Part shown: positions 17,318 to 27,024 of the stretch, piece by piece
How positions within the stretch are numbered: position 1 is the first letter of the stretch
Layout: every line of letters starts with the position of its first letter
Assembly (NCBI GenBank): GCA_027020665.1
Contig: JALUVJ010000074.1
Location: forward strand, 1-48,471
Direction of reading: 5' to 3'
Origin: Nitrospira sp.
GTDB lineage: Bacteria; Nitrospirota; Nitrospiria; SBBL01; JAADHI01
DNA length: 48,471 nucleotides
Notes under the pieces: generated by a model
The model's input: the letters and a program-made list of their open reading frames with translations, nothing else
Databases searched by the model: none
What the model was told of the DNA's origin: nothing
Translations under genes and position numbers: made by a program

Positions 17318-18220
17318 ATGGGGAAGTCCAGCGATTCTTATTCTATTGTCATCTTTTCGGGCACCAATACTTCAGAACCTTACCGTATTTCAATCAAAAA
17401 AGGACTGATTCGGTTTTTTATGGGTGTGTCAGTTGTTTTTTTCATGGTTTTGACCGTCTTTTTTTTCCAGTTCTATCTTATGCGCGGGCAATTAGAGGAT
17501 GTTACGGCCCTCCGCAAGGAAAACAAAGCCCAAAAAATTCAAATCCAGAGCTTTTCCGGTACAATCGAAGATCTTAAAAACCAGGTTGTGCGACTGGTTG
17601 AATTCGACCGAAAACTCCGTGTCATGACGGATATCGGTCCTCCAAAAGGAAGCACAAGTGCTTTTGGTGTAGGGGGTTCGGACGAACAACAGATTGCCGC
17701 TTACGCCGCATTGAACCGGGGGGATGCAATCCATCGGGATTTGGAATTGTTGCAATCTCATGTGGTTCAACAGGAAAAAAGTTTTCAAGAACTTGAAGAA
17801 GTTGTTCAGGACCGTCAATCCCTCTGGGCATCAACCCCTTCGATCTGGCCGACCTCGGGTTGGCTCACCTCCACTTTCGGAAAACGCATCTCTCCTTTTT
17901 CCGGTCGCCTCCAAAACCACAATGGTATTGACATTGCCGCGCGTCCCGGAACGCCGATTATCGCGCCCGCATCAGGTGTGGTCACCTATTCTAAGTTTAA
18001 CGGTGGTTTTGGCCGCTTCCTCAAGTTAAACCACGGGTACGGTATTGTAACCCAATACGGTCATTTATCTAAGGTTGCCGTAAAGGTCGGACAGAAAGTC
18101 AAGCGGGGAGATGTGATCGCTTATGTCGGAAATACGGGACTTTCCACGGGCCCCCACCTCCACTACGAAGTTTCTGTCAATCAAGTGCCGATCAATCCGA
18201 TGCGTTACATACTCAATTGA
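17318..18220 (+). CDS. Membrane-anchored M23 (LytM-type) peptidase
   Basis: Envelope protein of 300 residues. A cytoplasmic N-terminus of ~30 residues precedes one membrane helix (~31-54), a coiled-coil stalk (~56-100 and ~135-168) and a C-terminal M23 domain (~178-300). Zinc and catalytic residues are present: H201 and D205 (NHNGID), H249 (TQYGHLS) and H280/H282 (GPHLHYEV). It is therefore probably an active endopeptidase that cuts peptidoglycan cross-bridges, rather than a degenerate EnvC-like activator. Proteins of this layout act in growth, division or elongation. It is a single gene behind its own promoter, with a cold-shock gene following after 170 nt. Confidence 0.9.
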   Translation: MGKSSDSYSIVIFSGTNTSEPYRISIKKGLIRFFMGVSVVFFMVLTVFFFQFYLMRGQLEDVTALRKENKAQKIQIQSFSGTIEDLKNQVVRLVEFDRKLRVMTDIGPPKGSTSAFGVGGSDEQQIAAYAALNRGDAIHRDLELLQSHVVQQEKSFQELEEVVQDRQSLWASTPSIWPTSGWLTSTFGKRISPFSGRLQNHNGIDIAARPGTPIIAPASGVVTYSKFNGGFGRFLKLNHGYGIVTQYGHLSKVAVKVGQKVKRGDVIAYVGNTGLSTGPHLHYEVSVNQVPINPMRYILN

Positions 18221-18390
18221 AGGAAGCTCGGATTTGAATCAGAGTTTCCCGGACGATCTGCCAGGGAGAGGTTTTGCTCTGGCGTACCACAAGAGGGTGG
18301 TTGCGAGGACGCTCTCTTGCATTATCAAGTCTAATATGGCGCATTGAACAAGGTGGGTCATATTTGGGGAAAAGGAGGTTTTCGGGTCAG

Positions 18391-18600
18391 ATGGCGGTCA
18401 AAGGAAAAGTGAAATGGTTTAATGAGAAGAAGGGCTTTGGTTTTATCGAGAGGGAAGAAGGAGACGACGTCTTTGTTCATTTCTCTGCAATCAAAGGAGA
18501 AGGATTTAAAACATTATCGGAAGGTCAGGCGGTTGAATTTGAAGTGATTCAGGGAGAAAAAGGGCCACAAGCCGCCGATGTCATCAACACGTCTGACTAA
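18391..18600 (+). CDS. cspA: Cold-shock protein (CspA family)
   Basis: Single cold-shock domain of 69 residues that binds single-stranded RNA or DNA and melts RNA structure. RNP1 (KGFGFIERE) and RNP2 (DVFVHFSAI) are intact. The start is ATG 18391, with AAAGGAGG about a dozen bases upstream; an upstream extension of the frame is not CSD-like and has no ribosome-binding site. A 170-nt gap precedes the gene, so a long leader of the kind that makes cspA mRNA cold-responsive is possible. A strong terminator follows. Confidence 0.95.
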   Translation: MAVKGKVKWFNEKKGFGFIEREEGDDVFVHFSAIKGEGFKTLSEGQAVEFEVIQGEKGPQAADVINTSD

Positions 18601-18620
18601 ATCGTGAGCTAAGAACATGT

Positions 18621-18660
18621 AAAAACCCCGGCAAGAGCGCGCTTGCCGGGGTTTTTTTTT
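18621..18660 (+). terminator. Rho-independent terminator after the cold-shock gene
   Basis: CCCCGGCAAG (18626-18635) pairs with CTTGCCGGGG (18642-18651), flanked by A5 upstream and a run of nine T downstream. A textbook hairpin separating the csp gene from secA. Confidence 0.95.
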
Positions 18661-18727
18661 CCAATGGCAAGATAAAAAAGCCTATGCTAAAATGTTTTGA
18701 TATATTTCGTGAGCGAAGGAGAAAGAG

Positions 18728-21418
18728 ATGTTAGGGCTTGGTACACTTGTCCGAAAAGTCGTCGGAAGCAGGAATGACAGGGAGCTCAAACGGCTTTGGC
18801 CGCTGGTTTCGCAAGTCAATGACTTGGAAGCCTCCGTTTCAAAACTTTCGGATGAGGCCTTGCGCGGAAAAACCGGTGAATTTCGGAAGAAACTGGGCAT
18901 TCCTGAAACAGGGCCGCTTCCTGAAGTTGATCTCAAAAGCCTTTCCGAAGGCCTGGATGCCATTCTGCCGGAAGCCTTTGCCGTTGTGCGGGAAGCGTCC
19001 AAGCGTGTATTGGGCATGCGGCATTTTGATGTGCAGATTCTTGGCGGCGCCGTTCTGCACGAAGGCAAGATCTCCGAGATGAAAACGGGGGAAGGCAAGA
19101 CGCTTGTGGCCACCTTGCCCGTTTATCTCAATGCCTTGACCCGGCGAGGGGTGCATGTGGTGACGGTGAATGATTATCTGGCCGGGCGTGACTCGCAGTG
19201 GATGGGGCAACTCTATCGTTTTTTAGGGATGACCGTCGGCATCATTCAACATGATGAACCGGATGCGGATCGTCAGGCCGCTTACAACGCGGATATTACT
19301 TACGGGACGAATAACGAATTCGGTTTTGACTACCTGCGCGACAACATGAAATTCGACGCAAAAAGTTTCGTCCAGCGGGAGCATCATTTTGCAATCATTG
19401 ACGAAGTGGATAGTATTTTGATTGATGAAGCCAGAACCCCGCTCATCATTTCAGGCCCCGCAGAGGACTCCACCGAGTTATATTACCGTGTGAATCAGAT
19501 TATCCCGCATCTAAAAAAAGAAACCGACTATTCCATCGAAGAAAAGACAAAGTCGGCAATGCTTACGGATGAGGGGAACGCCAAGGTTGAAAAATTGTTA
19601 GGGGTGGATAATCTTTACGATCTTAAGAATTTGTCCCTTGTGCATCATGTGATGCAGGCGCTTAAAGCCCACGTCATTTTTAAGCGGGATGTGGACTATG
19701 TGGTTCGGGACGGTGAAGTAATTATTGTCGATGAGTTTACCGGCCGCATGATGCCGGGACGTCGTTGGAGTGACGGCCTGCATCAGGCAACCGAAGCGAA
19801 AGAAGGCGTTAAAATCGCGAATGAAAATCAGACCTTGGCCTCCGTAACCTTTCAAAATTACTTCCGGCTTTATGAAAAACTGGGCGGAATGACAGGCACC
19901 GCGGATACAGAAGCGGCGGAGTTTCAAAAAATCTACAACCTCGAAGTCATCGTGCTGCCCACAAACCGGGAAATGAAGCGCATCAATGAGCCCGATGTGA
20001 TCTACCGTACGGAGAAAGAAAAATTTCAGGCTATTGTGGATGAAATCGTGCTGTTGCATGAAGCCGGCCGCCCCGTGCTTGTGGGGACTATTTCCATTGA
20101 AAAATCTGAGCATTTGGGCATGCTCCTCAAACGGCGGGGCATTCCCCACTTTGTCTTGAATGCCAAACACCATGAAAAAGAAGCTGAAATTATTTCTCAG
20201 GCAGGCCGAAAAGGGGCGGTGACCATCGCGACCAATATGGCGGGCCGGGGCACAGACATCCTGTTGGGCGGCAACCCGGACTTCCTCTATAAACAATATG
20301 AACGCCAGCACCCCAATGCTGCGCCGGAGGTTTTGGAAGAAGTCCGCAAAAACCTGATTGCCGAGACCGAGGCTGAAAAAAAAGAAGTGCTGGCATTGGG
20401 CGGTTTGCATATTATCGGGACGGAGCGCCATGAATCCCGCCGGGTGGACAATCAGTTACGGGGGCGCGCGGCGCGGCAGGGTGATCCGGGGTCGTCGCGC
20501 TTTTACCTGTCGCTTGAAGACGATCTGCTCCGCATTTTCGGCTCCGACAAAATTTCAAGCCTGATGAGCCGTTTGGGCATGGAAGAAGGCGTGCCCATCG
20601 AACACGGCATGGTGACAAAAGCCATCGAAAATGCGCAGAAACGTGTTGAAGGCCATAATTTTGATATTCGGAAACAACTGCTTGAATACGATGACGTGAT
20701 GAACAAGCAGCGCATGGTGATTTATGAACGCCGTCTCGAAATTCTGTCTAAAGACGATATCGGTGAAGATATTATGGAGATGGTTGATGAACAGATTGAT
20801 GAGCTTTTGGCAACCTATTGTCCGGAAGACGCCTATCCCGAAACCTGGGATGCGGCAGGGCTTTCGGAGGGCCTGTCCCACCAATTTGCCCTTGACAGCA
20901 AAGCCGCGGATTTTGATTTTTCAAATACCGGAAGAGAGGCACTCAGAGAGCAGATTCAGCAGTCTGTCAAGCATTTTTACAAAGAGAAACGTCGCAGCAT
21001 AGGAGAAAACTTATTTCAATCGATTGAGAAACAACTCTTTCTCCGTATGATCGACGGACATTGGAAAGACCACCTTTTAGGCATGGATTCTCTCAAGGAA
21101 GGGATCGGGTTGCGGGGGTACGGCCAAAAGGAACCGCTGAGCGAATATAAAAAAGAAGGGTTTGACATGTTTGCCATGATGATTGAGCAGATAAAACGGG
21201 ACACGCTTGAACAGCTCTTTCATGTGCAAGTGGTTAACGAAGCAGAAAAAGAACAACAAGTGGCCTCGGTTTTTCAAAAAACGCAGGCCATGCAAATGAA
21301 CCGCGGCGAATCCGCCACACCTCAAAAGACCATCCAGCGCCAAGAAAAAAAGATTGGACGAAATGAACCCTGCTCCTGCGGTAGCGGGAAAAAATACAAA
21401 AAATGCCACGGCAGATAA
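18728..21418 (+). CDS. secA: Preprotein translocase ATPase SecA
   Basis: Motor ATPase of the Sec pathway, 896 residues. It pushes unfolded preproteins through SecYEG and supplies the periplasmic substrates used by lipoprotein sorting and type II secretion. NBD1 carries Walker A (MKTGEGKT) and DEVD-box [16 protein letters not shown]. The preprotein crosslinking domain follows, then NBD2 with [19 protein letters not shown] and [20 protein letters not shown]. The helical scaffold has [20 protein letters not shown]. The C-terminal zinc tail [16 protein letters not shown] is the SecB/lipid-binding SEC-C motif. GAAGGAG precedes the start. The last 16 nt overlap the following diguanylate cyclase gene. 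Confidence 0.99.
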   Translation: MLGLGTLVRKVVGSRNDRELKRLWPLVSQVNDLEASVSKLSDEALRGKTGEFRKKLGIPETGPLPEVDLKSLSEGLDAILPEAFAVVREASKRVLGMRHFDVQILGGAVLHEGKISEMKTGEGKTLVATLPVYLNALTRRGVHVVTVNDYLAGRDSQWMGQLYRFLGMTVGIIQHDEPDADRQAAYNADITYGTNNEFGFDYLRDNMKFDAKSFVQREHHFAIIDEVDSILIDEARTPLIISGPAEDSTELYYRVNQIIPHLKKETDYSIEEKTKSAMLTDEGNAKVEKLLGVDNLYDLKNLSLVHHVMQALKAHVIFKRDVDYVVRDGEVIIVDEFTGRMMPGRRWSDGLHQATEAKEGVKIANENQTLASVTFQNYFRLYEKLGGMTGTADTEAAEFQKIYNLEVIVLPTNREMKRINEPDVIYRTEKEKFQAIVDEIVLLHEAGRPVLVGTISIEKSEHLGMLLKRRGIPHFVLNAKHHEKEAEIISQAGRKGAVTIATNMAGRGTDILLGGNPDFLYKQYERQHPNAAPEVLEEVRKNLIAETEAEKKEVLALGGLHIIGTERHESRRVDNQLRGRAARQGDPGSSRFYLSLEDDLLRIFGSDKISSLMSRLGMEEGVPIEHGMVTKAIENAQKRVEGHNFDIRKQLLEYDDVMNKQRMVIYERRLEILSKDDIGEDIMEMVDEQIDELLATYCPEDAYPETWDAAGLSEGLSHQFALDSKAADFDFSNTGREALREQIQQSVKHFYKEKRRSIGENLFQSIEKQLFLRMIDGHWKDHLLGMDSLKEGIGLRGYGQKEPLSEYKKEGFDMFAMMIEQIKRDTLEQLFHVQVVNEAEKEQQVASVFQKTQAMQMNRGESATPQKTIQRQEKKIGRNEPCSCGSGKKYKKCHGR

Positions 21419-22530
21419 GCGAAAAAAAAAAGCCCGCCCATGCGCGTGCCATAACACCCGCATATCAGAAAATGCGGTCGCTCACCCGGGAAAACAAGGA
21501 TCTCAAGAAGGCCCTGCGTCAAAAACGGCGTGAGCTGGATTATTTTATCAAAGCCGGTAAGGCTCTCAGTGCGACGCTCGAATTCAAAAAAGTACTCCAG
21601 GTTGTGCTATCGGCAGCGAGACGGCTTGTGCGGTGTGAAGACTGGTCTTTGTTATTGCTCAATCCCACGGAAAACACCTTACATTACGCCTTGGCAAAAG
21701 GGACGCGTTTAAAAGACCTGAACAAGCGCGAGTATGCGCCGGGAGAAGGTCCGGCAGGATGGGTTGTCCAGCAAGAACGTGCGCTTCTGATTCCGGATTT
21801 TTCAAAACAACGACGTTACGATGCCGCCCGCCTTTATCCGCATTTGACGGCCCGCTCTGCTCTGTGCCTGCCGATCCGGGTCAAAAAACAGGTCATCGGT
21901 GTCATTCAAATGGTCAATCGTCTGGAGCAAGAATATTTTACCGAAGACGATGTTGCGCTTTTGGAAAAATTGCTGGATCAGTCCGCTTTGGCGATTGAGC
22001 GTTCCGATGTTTTTCAAAAAATGTCGGATCTGGTCACGACGGATGACCTCACCCACCTTTATAATTTAAGATATCTTGATCGGGTCTTGGAGGTGGAAAT
22101 GAAGCGCAGCCGGCGCTATAAAAGTTCCCTCGCGCTTATCTTCATCGACCTCGATTATTTTAAACAAGTGAACGACAATCACGGTCACATTATGGGCAGT
22201 CAAGTGCTGGTTGAAATTGCGGACATCCTGGTCGAGAGCCTTCGGGCTGTGGACGTCATTGTGCGTTACGGTGGGGACGAATTTGTTGTCCTGCTGCCCA
22301 ATACGACGCTTAAAAAGGCCATGCGGGTGGCCGAACGGGTGCGGGTGGCCATCCGTGATTTTAAATTTTTACAGAAAGAAGGCCTAGCCTTGCAGATCAC
22401 GGCCAGTTTTGGCATTGCCGGTTATCCGGAGCATGCCAAGAACCGGACCGAACTCATCCATTTTGCGGACCGTGCCATGTATGCCTCCAAAACAAAAGGC
22501 CGAGACATGGTCTCTGTCGCAAACAAGTAG
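21403..22530 (+). CDS. GAF-GGDEF diguanylate cyclase
   Basis: Soluble protein of 375 residues predicted to make c-di-GMP. A basic coiled-coil N-terminus (~20-50) leads to a GAF domain (~55-195, with [20 protein letters not shown]) and a GGDEF domain (~205-372) with catalytic YGGDEFVVL. An inhibitory I-site RxxD (RAVD) lies exactly five residues before GGDEF, so product feedback is expected. [13 protein letters not shown] starts the cyclase domain. The start ATG lies inside the secA 3' end (16-nt overlap), implying co-transcription and coupled translation with secA. The GAF ligand is unknown. Confidence 0.92.
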   Translation: MPRQISEKKKPAHARAITPAYQKMRSLTRENKDLKKALRQKRRELDYFIKAGKALSATLEFKKVLQVVLSAARRLVRCEDWSLLLLNPTENTLHYALAKGTRLKDLNKREYAPGEGPAGWVVQQERALLIPDFSKQRRYDAARLYPHLTARSALCLPIRVKKQVIGVIQMVNRLEQEYFTEDDVALLEKLLDQSALAIERSDVFQKMSDLVTTDDLTHLYNLRYLDRVLEVEMKRSRRYKSSLALIFIDLDYFKQVNDNHGHIMGSQVLVEIADILVESLRAVDVIVRYGGDEFVVLLPNTTLKKAMRVAERVRVAIRDFKFLQKEGLALQITASFGIAGYPEHAKNRTELIHFADRAMYASKTKGRDMVSVANK

Positions 22531-22534
22531 CCGC

Positions 22535-23980
22535 TTATCCTCGAACGGCATCCACTTTATTCCCCAATATCTTAGACAAACGCAGCGGGTTGATTTCGAT
22601 AAAAAGTGTTTTTTCCTGCGTGCAAATAAGCTCGCCGGATTTTCCTTTTTTGGGGCGCTGCAGGTATTTTTTATGGGTGTACATCACCTCTCCCTTCCCT
22701 TCTTTCCGGCAGCGGCTAAAATAGAGCGCCAGTGTCGCCGCTTCAAGCAAGGTACGGGGCGGCAGATTTTTGCGTTTTTCCATTTTGACCACAAGATGGG
22801 AACCGGGCACGCCGCGTGCGTGAAACCAGAAATCGTTTCCCCTCGCGATCCTGAAGGTTAGGGCCTCATTTTCCAAGCGGTTTCTTCCAAGCATCAGCCG
22901 TAAATTGTCGGACGAAAGATAAGTCCGCGGGCCTTCTTTCTTTATTTTTGAATCCGTTTTCGATTGGACCGGAAGCAGGGGGAAGTCATCGAGTTGCAGG
23001 ACGTCCCCTTTTTCAAGGGCGTCTTTCCCGGAAATCAGTTGTGCCAAGGCATGTTGGGTATCTTTTACCCATTGTGCGTGCATTGATCGTTCTGCCGCTG
23101 CTTTTTTGTAACGCCTAAAAAACCGGGCCATGTTTTGTGCCGCAGACAAATCCGGAGCCAGTTCAACGATAATGCGTGCTTGATCCGGCCTTTCGGGGTC
23201 GGAATAAGAAAAGGAAGTCGCGCCGACAGGAATTTCATGCAGATGACATTTTAAATATTCCCCGTGATCGCGGTATTGAAGTGATTTTTCAGAAGCCTGC
23301 AGGCGGGCTGTAAATCGTCTCAGTTTTTTTTGTAATCGCCGGATCGCCGTATCAAAGCGGGCGAGGGTTTCCTTTTTTTGCCGGGCTTCATCCGCCCGTT
23401 TTTCCAATGAGGAAAAATAGGTCTCAAAAGCGCGGCTCAAGGGAAAGGGATCTTTGGAGAGGGAAGGCATTTGTGTTTCTTGAAAATTTTGCGAATCGTG
23501 TTTTGGCGGGGCGGTATAGATCGCCCCCTTCGCTAAGGCCCGGCCGGGCCTTATTTTCCGAAGCGTGCCCATAATTTGTCCCGCCCGATCCAGCAAGTAA
23601 AAATTAGCGGTTGATCCGGTCAATTCGGCTACGAACCGGATTGTTTTTTCGGCGTCTCCGGGCCAACAGGCGCATATTTCAATAATACGGTCGTTCTGTC
23701 GTTGTTGAATGCTTTCAATGCGTTTATGGCGTAAATGCGCACGGAGCAAGTGGCAAAAGCCCGGAGGCATTTTGAGGCGCGGCCCCTTTTCCTGAACCAG
23801 ATGGACGCGCGCGAAGCGAGGGTGTGCTGAAAAAAGCAGACGATGGCGCCGGTGGCCCTGTGCGATTTCAAAAAGCAGGGTTTCGGCATTCGGCTGGTCA
23901 ATGTTTTTGATCAGGCCGTTGCTCAGGGGCGTTTCAATTTCAGAAACAAGCAGGCCCGTTTGTCTGCTGCTGATTGCCAT
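22535..23980 (-). CDS. rqcH: NFACT/RqcH-like ribosome quality-control protein, short form
   Basis: Protein of 481 residues in the NFACT family (RqcH, Rqc2/NEMF), which binds stalled 50S-peptidyl-tRNA and adds Ala tails. NFACT-N (~1-165) includes the conserved Asp-Arg pair in NDRIIEI. A coiled coil (~190-340) follows. The C-terminal NFACT-R domain has GNDFWFHARGVPGSHLVV, AATLALYFSRCR and YTHKKYLQRPKKGKSGE. B. subtilis RqcH is about 570 residues; the helix-hairpin-helix region between NFACT-N and the coiled coil appears absent here. Annotation pipelines often call this family fibronectin-binding protein or DUF814. The gene converges on the diguanylate cyclase with a 4-nt gap. Confidence 0.85.
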   Translation of the reverse strand: MAISSRQTGLLVSEIETPLSNGLIKNIDQPNAETLLFEIAQGHRRHRLLFSAHPRFARVHLVQEKGPRLKMPPGFCHLLRAHLRHKRIESIQQRQNDRIIEICACWPGDAEKTIRFVAELTGSTANFYLLDRAGQIMGTLRKIRPGRALAKGAIYTAPPKHDSQNFQETQMPSLSKDPFPLSRAFETYFSSLEKRADEARQKKETLARFDTAIRRLQKKLRRFTARLQASEKSLQYRDHGEYLKCHLHEIPVGATSFSYSDPERPDQARIIVELAPDLSAAQNMARFFRRYKKAAAERSMHAQWVKDTQHALAQLISGKDALEKGDVLQLDDFPLLPVQSKTDSKIKKEGPRTYLSSDNLRLMLGRNRLENEALTFRIARGNDFWFHARGVPGSHLVVKMEKRKNLPPRTLLEAATLALYFSRCRKEGKGEVMYTHKKYLQRPKKGKSGELICTQEKTLFIEINPLRLSKILGNKVDAVRG

Positions 23981-24008
23981 GCACTAAAATGCTCCAAGGA
24001 AGCTTCTC

Positions 24009-26669
24009 CTAGGCGGTCCGCTGAAAAAATTTGACAACAAGTTCGGCGGCCAAGGGGCGGCTGTAAAAATAACCCTGCGCCGAATCGCAGCCGAGTCCTT
24101 CTAAAAAATCTTGCTGTTCTTCGGTTTCGATGCCTTCGGCGATGATCCCCAAGTCGAGGCTTTTTCCCAAGGCGACGATTGCGCGTGCAATGGCCATGTC
24201 GTCTTCATTTTGAGGAATATCTTTCACGAAGGCACGGTCTATTTTGAGATGGTTGATGGGCAGCCGTTTTAAATAGCTCAGTGAGGAATGTCCGGTGCCG
24301 AAGTCATCAATTGAGATACGGATGCCCATTTTTGAAAGCGCGCTCAAATCTCTAATTACACGATCCAGTTGTTGCATGGCTGTGCTCTCGGTGATTTCAA
24401 TCTCCAGATACTTCGCCGGAAGTCCCGTCCTTTTCAAGACCTGCCTGACGGTTGTCACAATGTCACAGCGTTGAATCTGAATGCCGGAGACATTGACTGA
24501 GACATGGTCGAGGGTATATCCGTTTTTTAACCAAGTCAACATTTGTGTGCAGGCGGTTTCAAGGACCCATTCCCCAATCGACAGGATTAAACCGGAATCT
24601 TCGGCGGAAGGGATGAATCGGTCGGGCGACACCAGGCCCAACTCCGGATTTTCCCAACGAATGAGGGCCTCGACCCCGGTCACTTCTCCTTTTTGAAAGG
24701 TATATTGGGGTTGGTAATGTAACAAAAACTCATTCTTTTCCAGTGCATGATGCAGCGCGGTTTCCAAGGTCAAGCGTTCGGAAACAGCCATCGTCAGTGA
24801 GCTGGTATAAAATTGAAAATTGTTGCGCCCTTCTTCTTTGGCACGATACATTGCGGTATCCGCATTCCGGATCAGGGTCTCGGTTTCTTGGCCGTCGTTT
24901 GGGTAAAGGCTGATGCCCAGGCTGACACTCAGATGCAATTCCTGCTCATTGACTCGAAAGGGTTGTGCAAAAATATTGAGTAATTTGTTTGCTACAGTGC
25001 TTACATTTTGCACCTTTTTGATCTGTTCAATGATGATAATAAATTCATCCCCTCCGAGACGTGCAACCGTGTCACTGGTTCGCAGGTTTTTCCGAATGCG
25101 TTTTCCTGCTTCTTGAAGGACGATGTCGCCGGCGGGATGCCCCAGGCTGTCGTTAATATTTTTAAAACGATCCAAATCGAGGAAGAGAACCCCCACTTGC
25201 GTATGCTCCCGTTTTGCAACGGCCAGTGCGTGTTTGAGACGGTCATTGAACAGAATACGATTAGGCAATTCGGTCAATGGGTCGTGATGGGCAAGAAAAT
25301 CGAGTTCCTCCTGCGAACGTTTAATGGATGAGATATCGGAAAAAACCTGAACGTAGTTGCATGTATGCCCTTCTGTGTCCTGAACGGCCGTGATTGTAGA
25401 CCATGTCGGAAAAGCCTCGCCGTTTTTTCGCCGGTTCCAAAGTTCGCCTTGCCACATGCCCTGGCTCAGGAGATCACGCCACAAGTCTTTGTAAAAGTCC
25501 TGATGATGGATATCCGACTTGAGCAACTTGGGATCTTTCCCGAGGACTTCTTCCCGCGCGTAGCCCGATATTTCAGTATAGGCCCGGTTTATATCCAGAA
25601 TGAGATTGTCTTTATTTGTAATCGTAACCGCATCGGCCATATTTTCGATGATGACGGCGGAATGCCGGAGCTTGTCTTCCGCCTGTTTTTGCAGCGTGAT
25701 GTCTTGCACCGTTCCGATCGAACGGACGGGGTGACCGGAGGCATCGTAAAAGGTTTCGCCCCATTCACTGACGTATTTGAGTGAACCGTCTTTCAACAAA
25801 AGTCGATGGACAATATTGTAGGGCGTCTTGTTTTTTAGCGACGCCATATAGGCTGTGTTGACCGCCTCACGGTCATCCGGATGGACCATTTCAATAAATG
25901 CCTCATAAGTCGCATCAAATTCTTGCGGTTTCAGTCCGAATAACCTGTAGATTTCGTCGGACCAGGCGAGTACGTTATTGAGCAAATCCAGATCCCAACT
26001 CCCGATTTGCGCGATGCGTTGGGCTTCTTCAAGACTGGATTTATTTTTTTGCAACTCCTGTGCTTTCAGATAGAGGTTAAGCGCATCGGTGAGCGTCTCA
26101 GCGATTTCGGTGAGCAGGTTCACTTCTTCCGCTGTAAAGCGGTGGGCTTCGGCACAATGGTGAATGCCCAATAACCAGGGTTTGCCCGTTTCCGGTTTTA
26201 TTGCGACATGCAGCATCGACTGAATGTGATCGGAAGCGTTCAAGGACAGACGTGCTTCGGGCCAGGGATTTTCCGGGTCATAGCGGATCGCATGATTTGC
26301 CGCAAGCGCATTTTTGAACACTTCGGTATTTTCAGGGGCAACCGGGAGGCATTTTTTTTCTGCTTTCTCACGACGCCAGGCCGGACGCGTCACTTCCTTG
26401 ATGAGGGCGTATTGTTCCGCTTCGGGATCGCAGGGGAAGACCCACCATGCACGGTCACAGGAGAAGGCCTCTAAAACAACTTGCAAGGCGGCTTTGAGCA
26501 TATCTTCGCTGCAAACGGTGTGCAAGCAGGTCTGGCTGAGGTTTTTTAGAATTTTATCGCGCCCTGCTGTTTGATGGAGGGGTTCGTTTTCGGAAAGGAC
26601 AGCCTTCTCTTTCAGAGTTCCGGCCGGGTGTCCGGGGTTCGTTCCGTCTTTTATCGTGTCATCTGACAT
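24009..26669 (-). CDS. GAF-PAS-PAS-GGDEF-EAL c-di-GMP signalling protein
   Basis: Cytoplasmic multidomain protein of 886 residues. In order: a GAF-like domain (~45-200), a short coiled coil, PAS (~220-325, with GSWDLDLLNNVLAWSDEIYR), PAS (~340-450, ENMADAVTITNKDNLILDIN), GGDEF (~460-625; RLGGDEFIII, with I-site RTSD five residues before) and EAL (~635-880; EALIRWENPELGLVSPDRFI, then DDFGTGHSSLSYLKRLP and KIDRAFVKD). Both enzymatic halves look intact, so it may synthesise or degrade c-di-GMP depending on input. I start at ATG 26669-26667, with GGGAGGG upstream; an ATG 36 nt earlier has no such site. No membrane segment was seen. Confidence 0.92.
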   Translation of the reverse strand: MSDDTIKDGTNPGHPAGTLKEKAVLSENEPLHQTAGRDKILKNLSQTCLHTVCSEDMLKAALQVVLEAFSCDRAWWVFPCDPEAEQYALIKEVTRPAWRREKAEKKCLPVAPENTEVFKNALAANHAIRYDPENPWPEARLSLNASDHIQSMLHVAIKPETGKPWLLGIHHCAEAHRFTAEEVNLLTEIAETLTDALNLYLKAQELQKNKSSLEEAQRIAQIGSWDLDLLNNVLAWSDEIYRLFGLKPQEFDATYEAFIEMVHPDDREAVNTAYMASLKNKTPYNIVHRLLLKDGSLKYVSEWGETFYDASGHPVRSIGTVQDITLQKQAEDKLRHSAVIIENMADAVTITNKDNLILDINRAYTEISGYAREEVLGKDPKLLKSDIHHQDFYKDLWRDLLSQGMWQGELWNRRKNGEAFPTWSTITAVQDTEGHTCNYVQVFSDISSIKRSQEELDFLAHHDPLTELPNRILFNDRLKHALAVAKREHTQVGVLFLDLDRFKNINDSLGHPAGDIVLQEAGKRIRKNLRTSDTVARLGGDEFIIIIEQIKKVQNVSTVANKLLNIFAQPFRVNEQELHLSVSLGISLYPNDGQETETLIRNADTAMYRAKEEGRNNFQFYTSSLTMAVSERLTLETALHHALEKNEFLLHYQPQYTFQKGEVTGVEALIRWENPELGLVSPDRFIPSAEDSGLILSIGEWVLETACTQMLTWLKNGYTLDHVSVNVSGIQIQRCDIVTTVRQVLKRTGLPAKYLEIEITESTAMQQLDRVIRDLSALSKMGIRISIDDFGTGHSSLSYLKRLPINHLKIDRAFVKDIPQNEDDMAIARAIVALGKSLDLGIIAEGIETEEQQDFLEGLGCDSAQGYFYSRPLAAELVVKFFQRTA

Positions 26670-27024
26670 GCGCGCACCCTCCCGATGTTTTGAGGAACCA
26701 CGCATTTGATGAAAAAAAACTTCTCTCCCGCATAAGGCCGGTATTACTAGATGGCGTCAAGCGGTGTCTGTTGTTGTGCATGGAACATACCTTCACTTCT
26801 ACAACCATGAAATGAAAGGATCTGTCTTCACTAAGGACGCTATTTATTTAGTATAGCGGATTATTCCTTATTGTCTGTTGGAAGAAAGTTGTAGAATGCA
26901 TAGGAAACGAAGGGATTTGATTTTTAAAAAGACCTTGCGTATTTTTGTCGCACAGCAGATATTGTTCATAAACGGGATTCAAATGCCCTTCACCCCTCTT
27001 TTAAGGGATAAAACAGGTACGCGG
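26670..27024. other. Divergent intergenic region between the GGDEF-EAL gene and the HtrA-like gene
   Basis: About 355 nt carrying the start regions of two divergent genes. A small inverted repeat (CGCTAT at 26838-26843, ATAGCG at 26853-26858) is visible. No convincing promoter pair or RNA gene was recognised. Part of it could be coding if the HtrA-like protein starts earlier (in-frame TTG 26878, ATG 26896 or ATG 26983). Confidence 0.4.
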
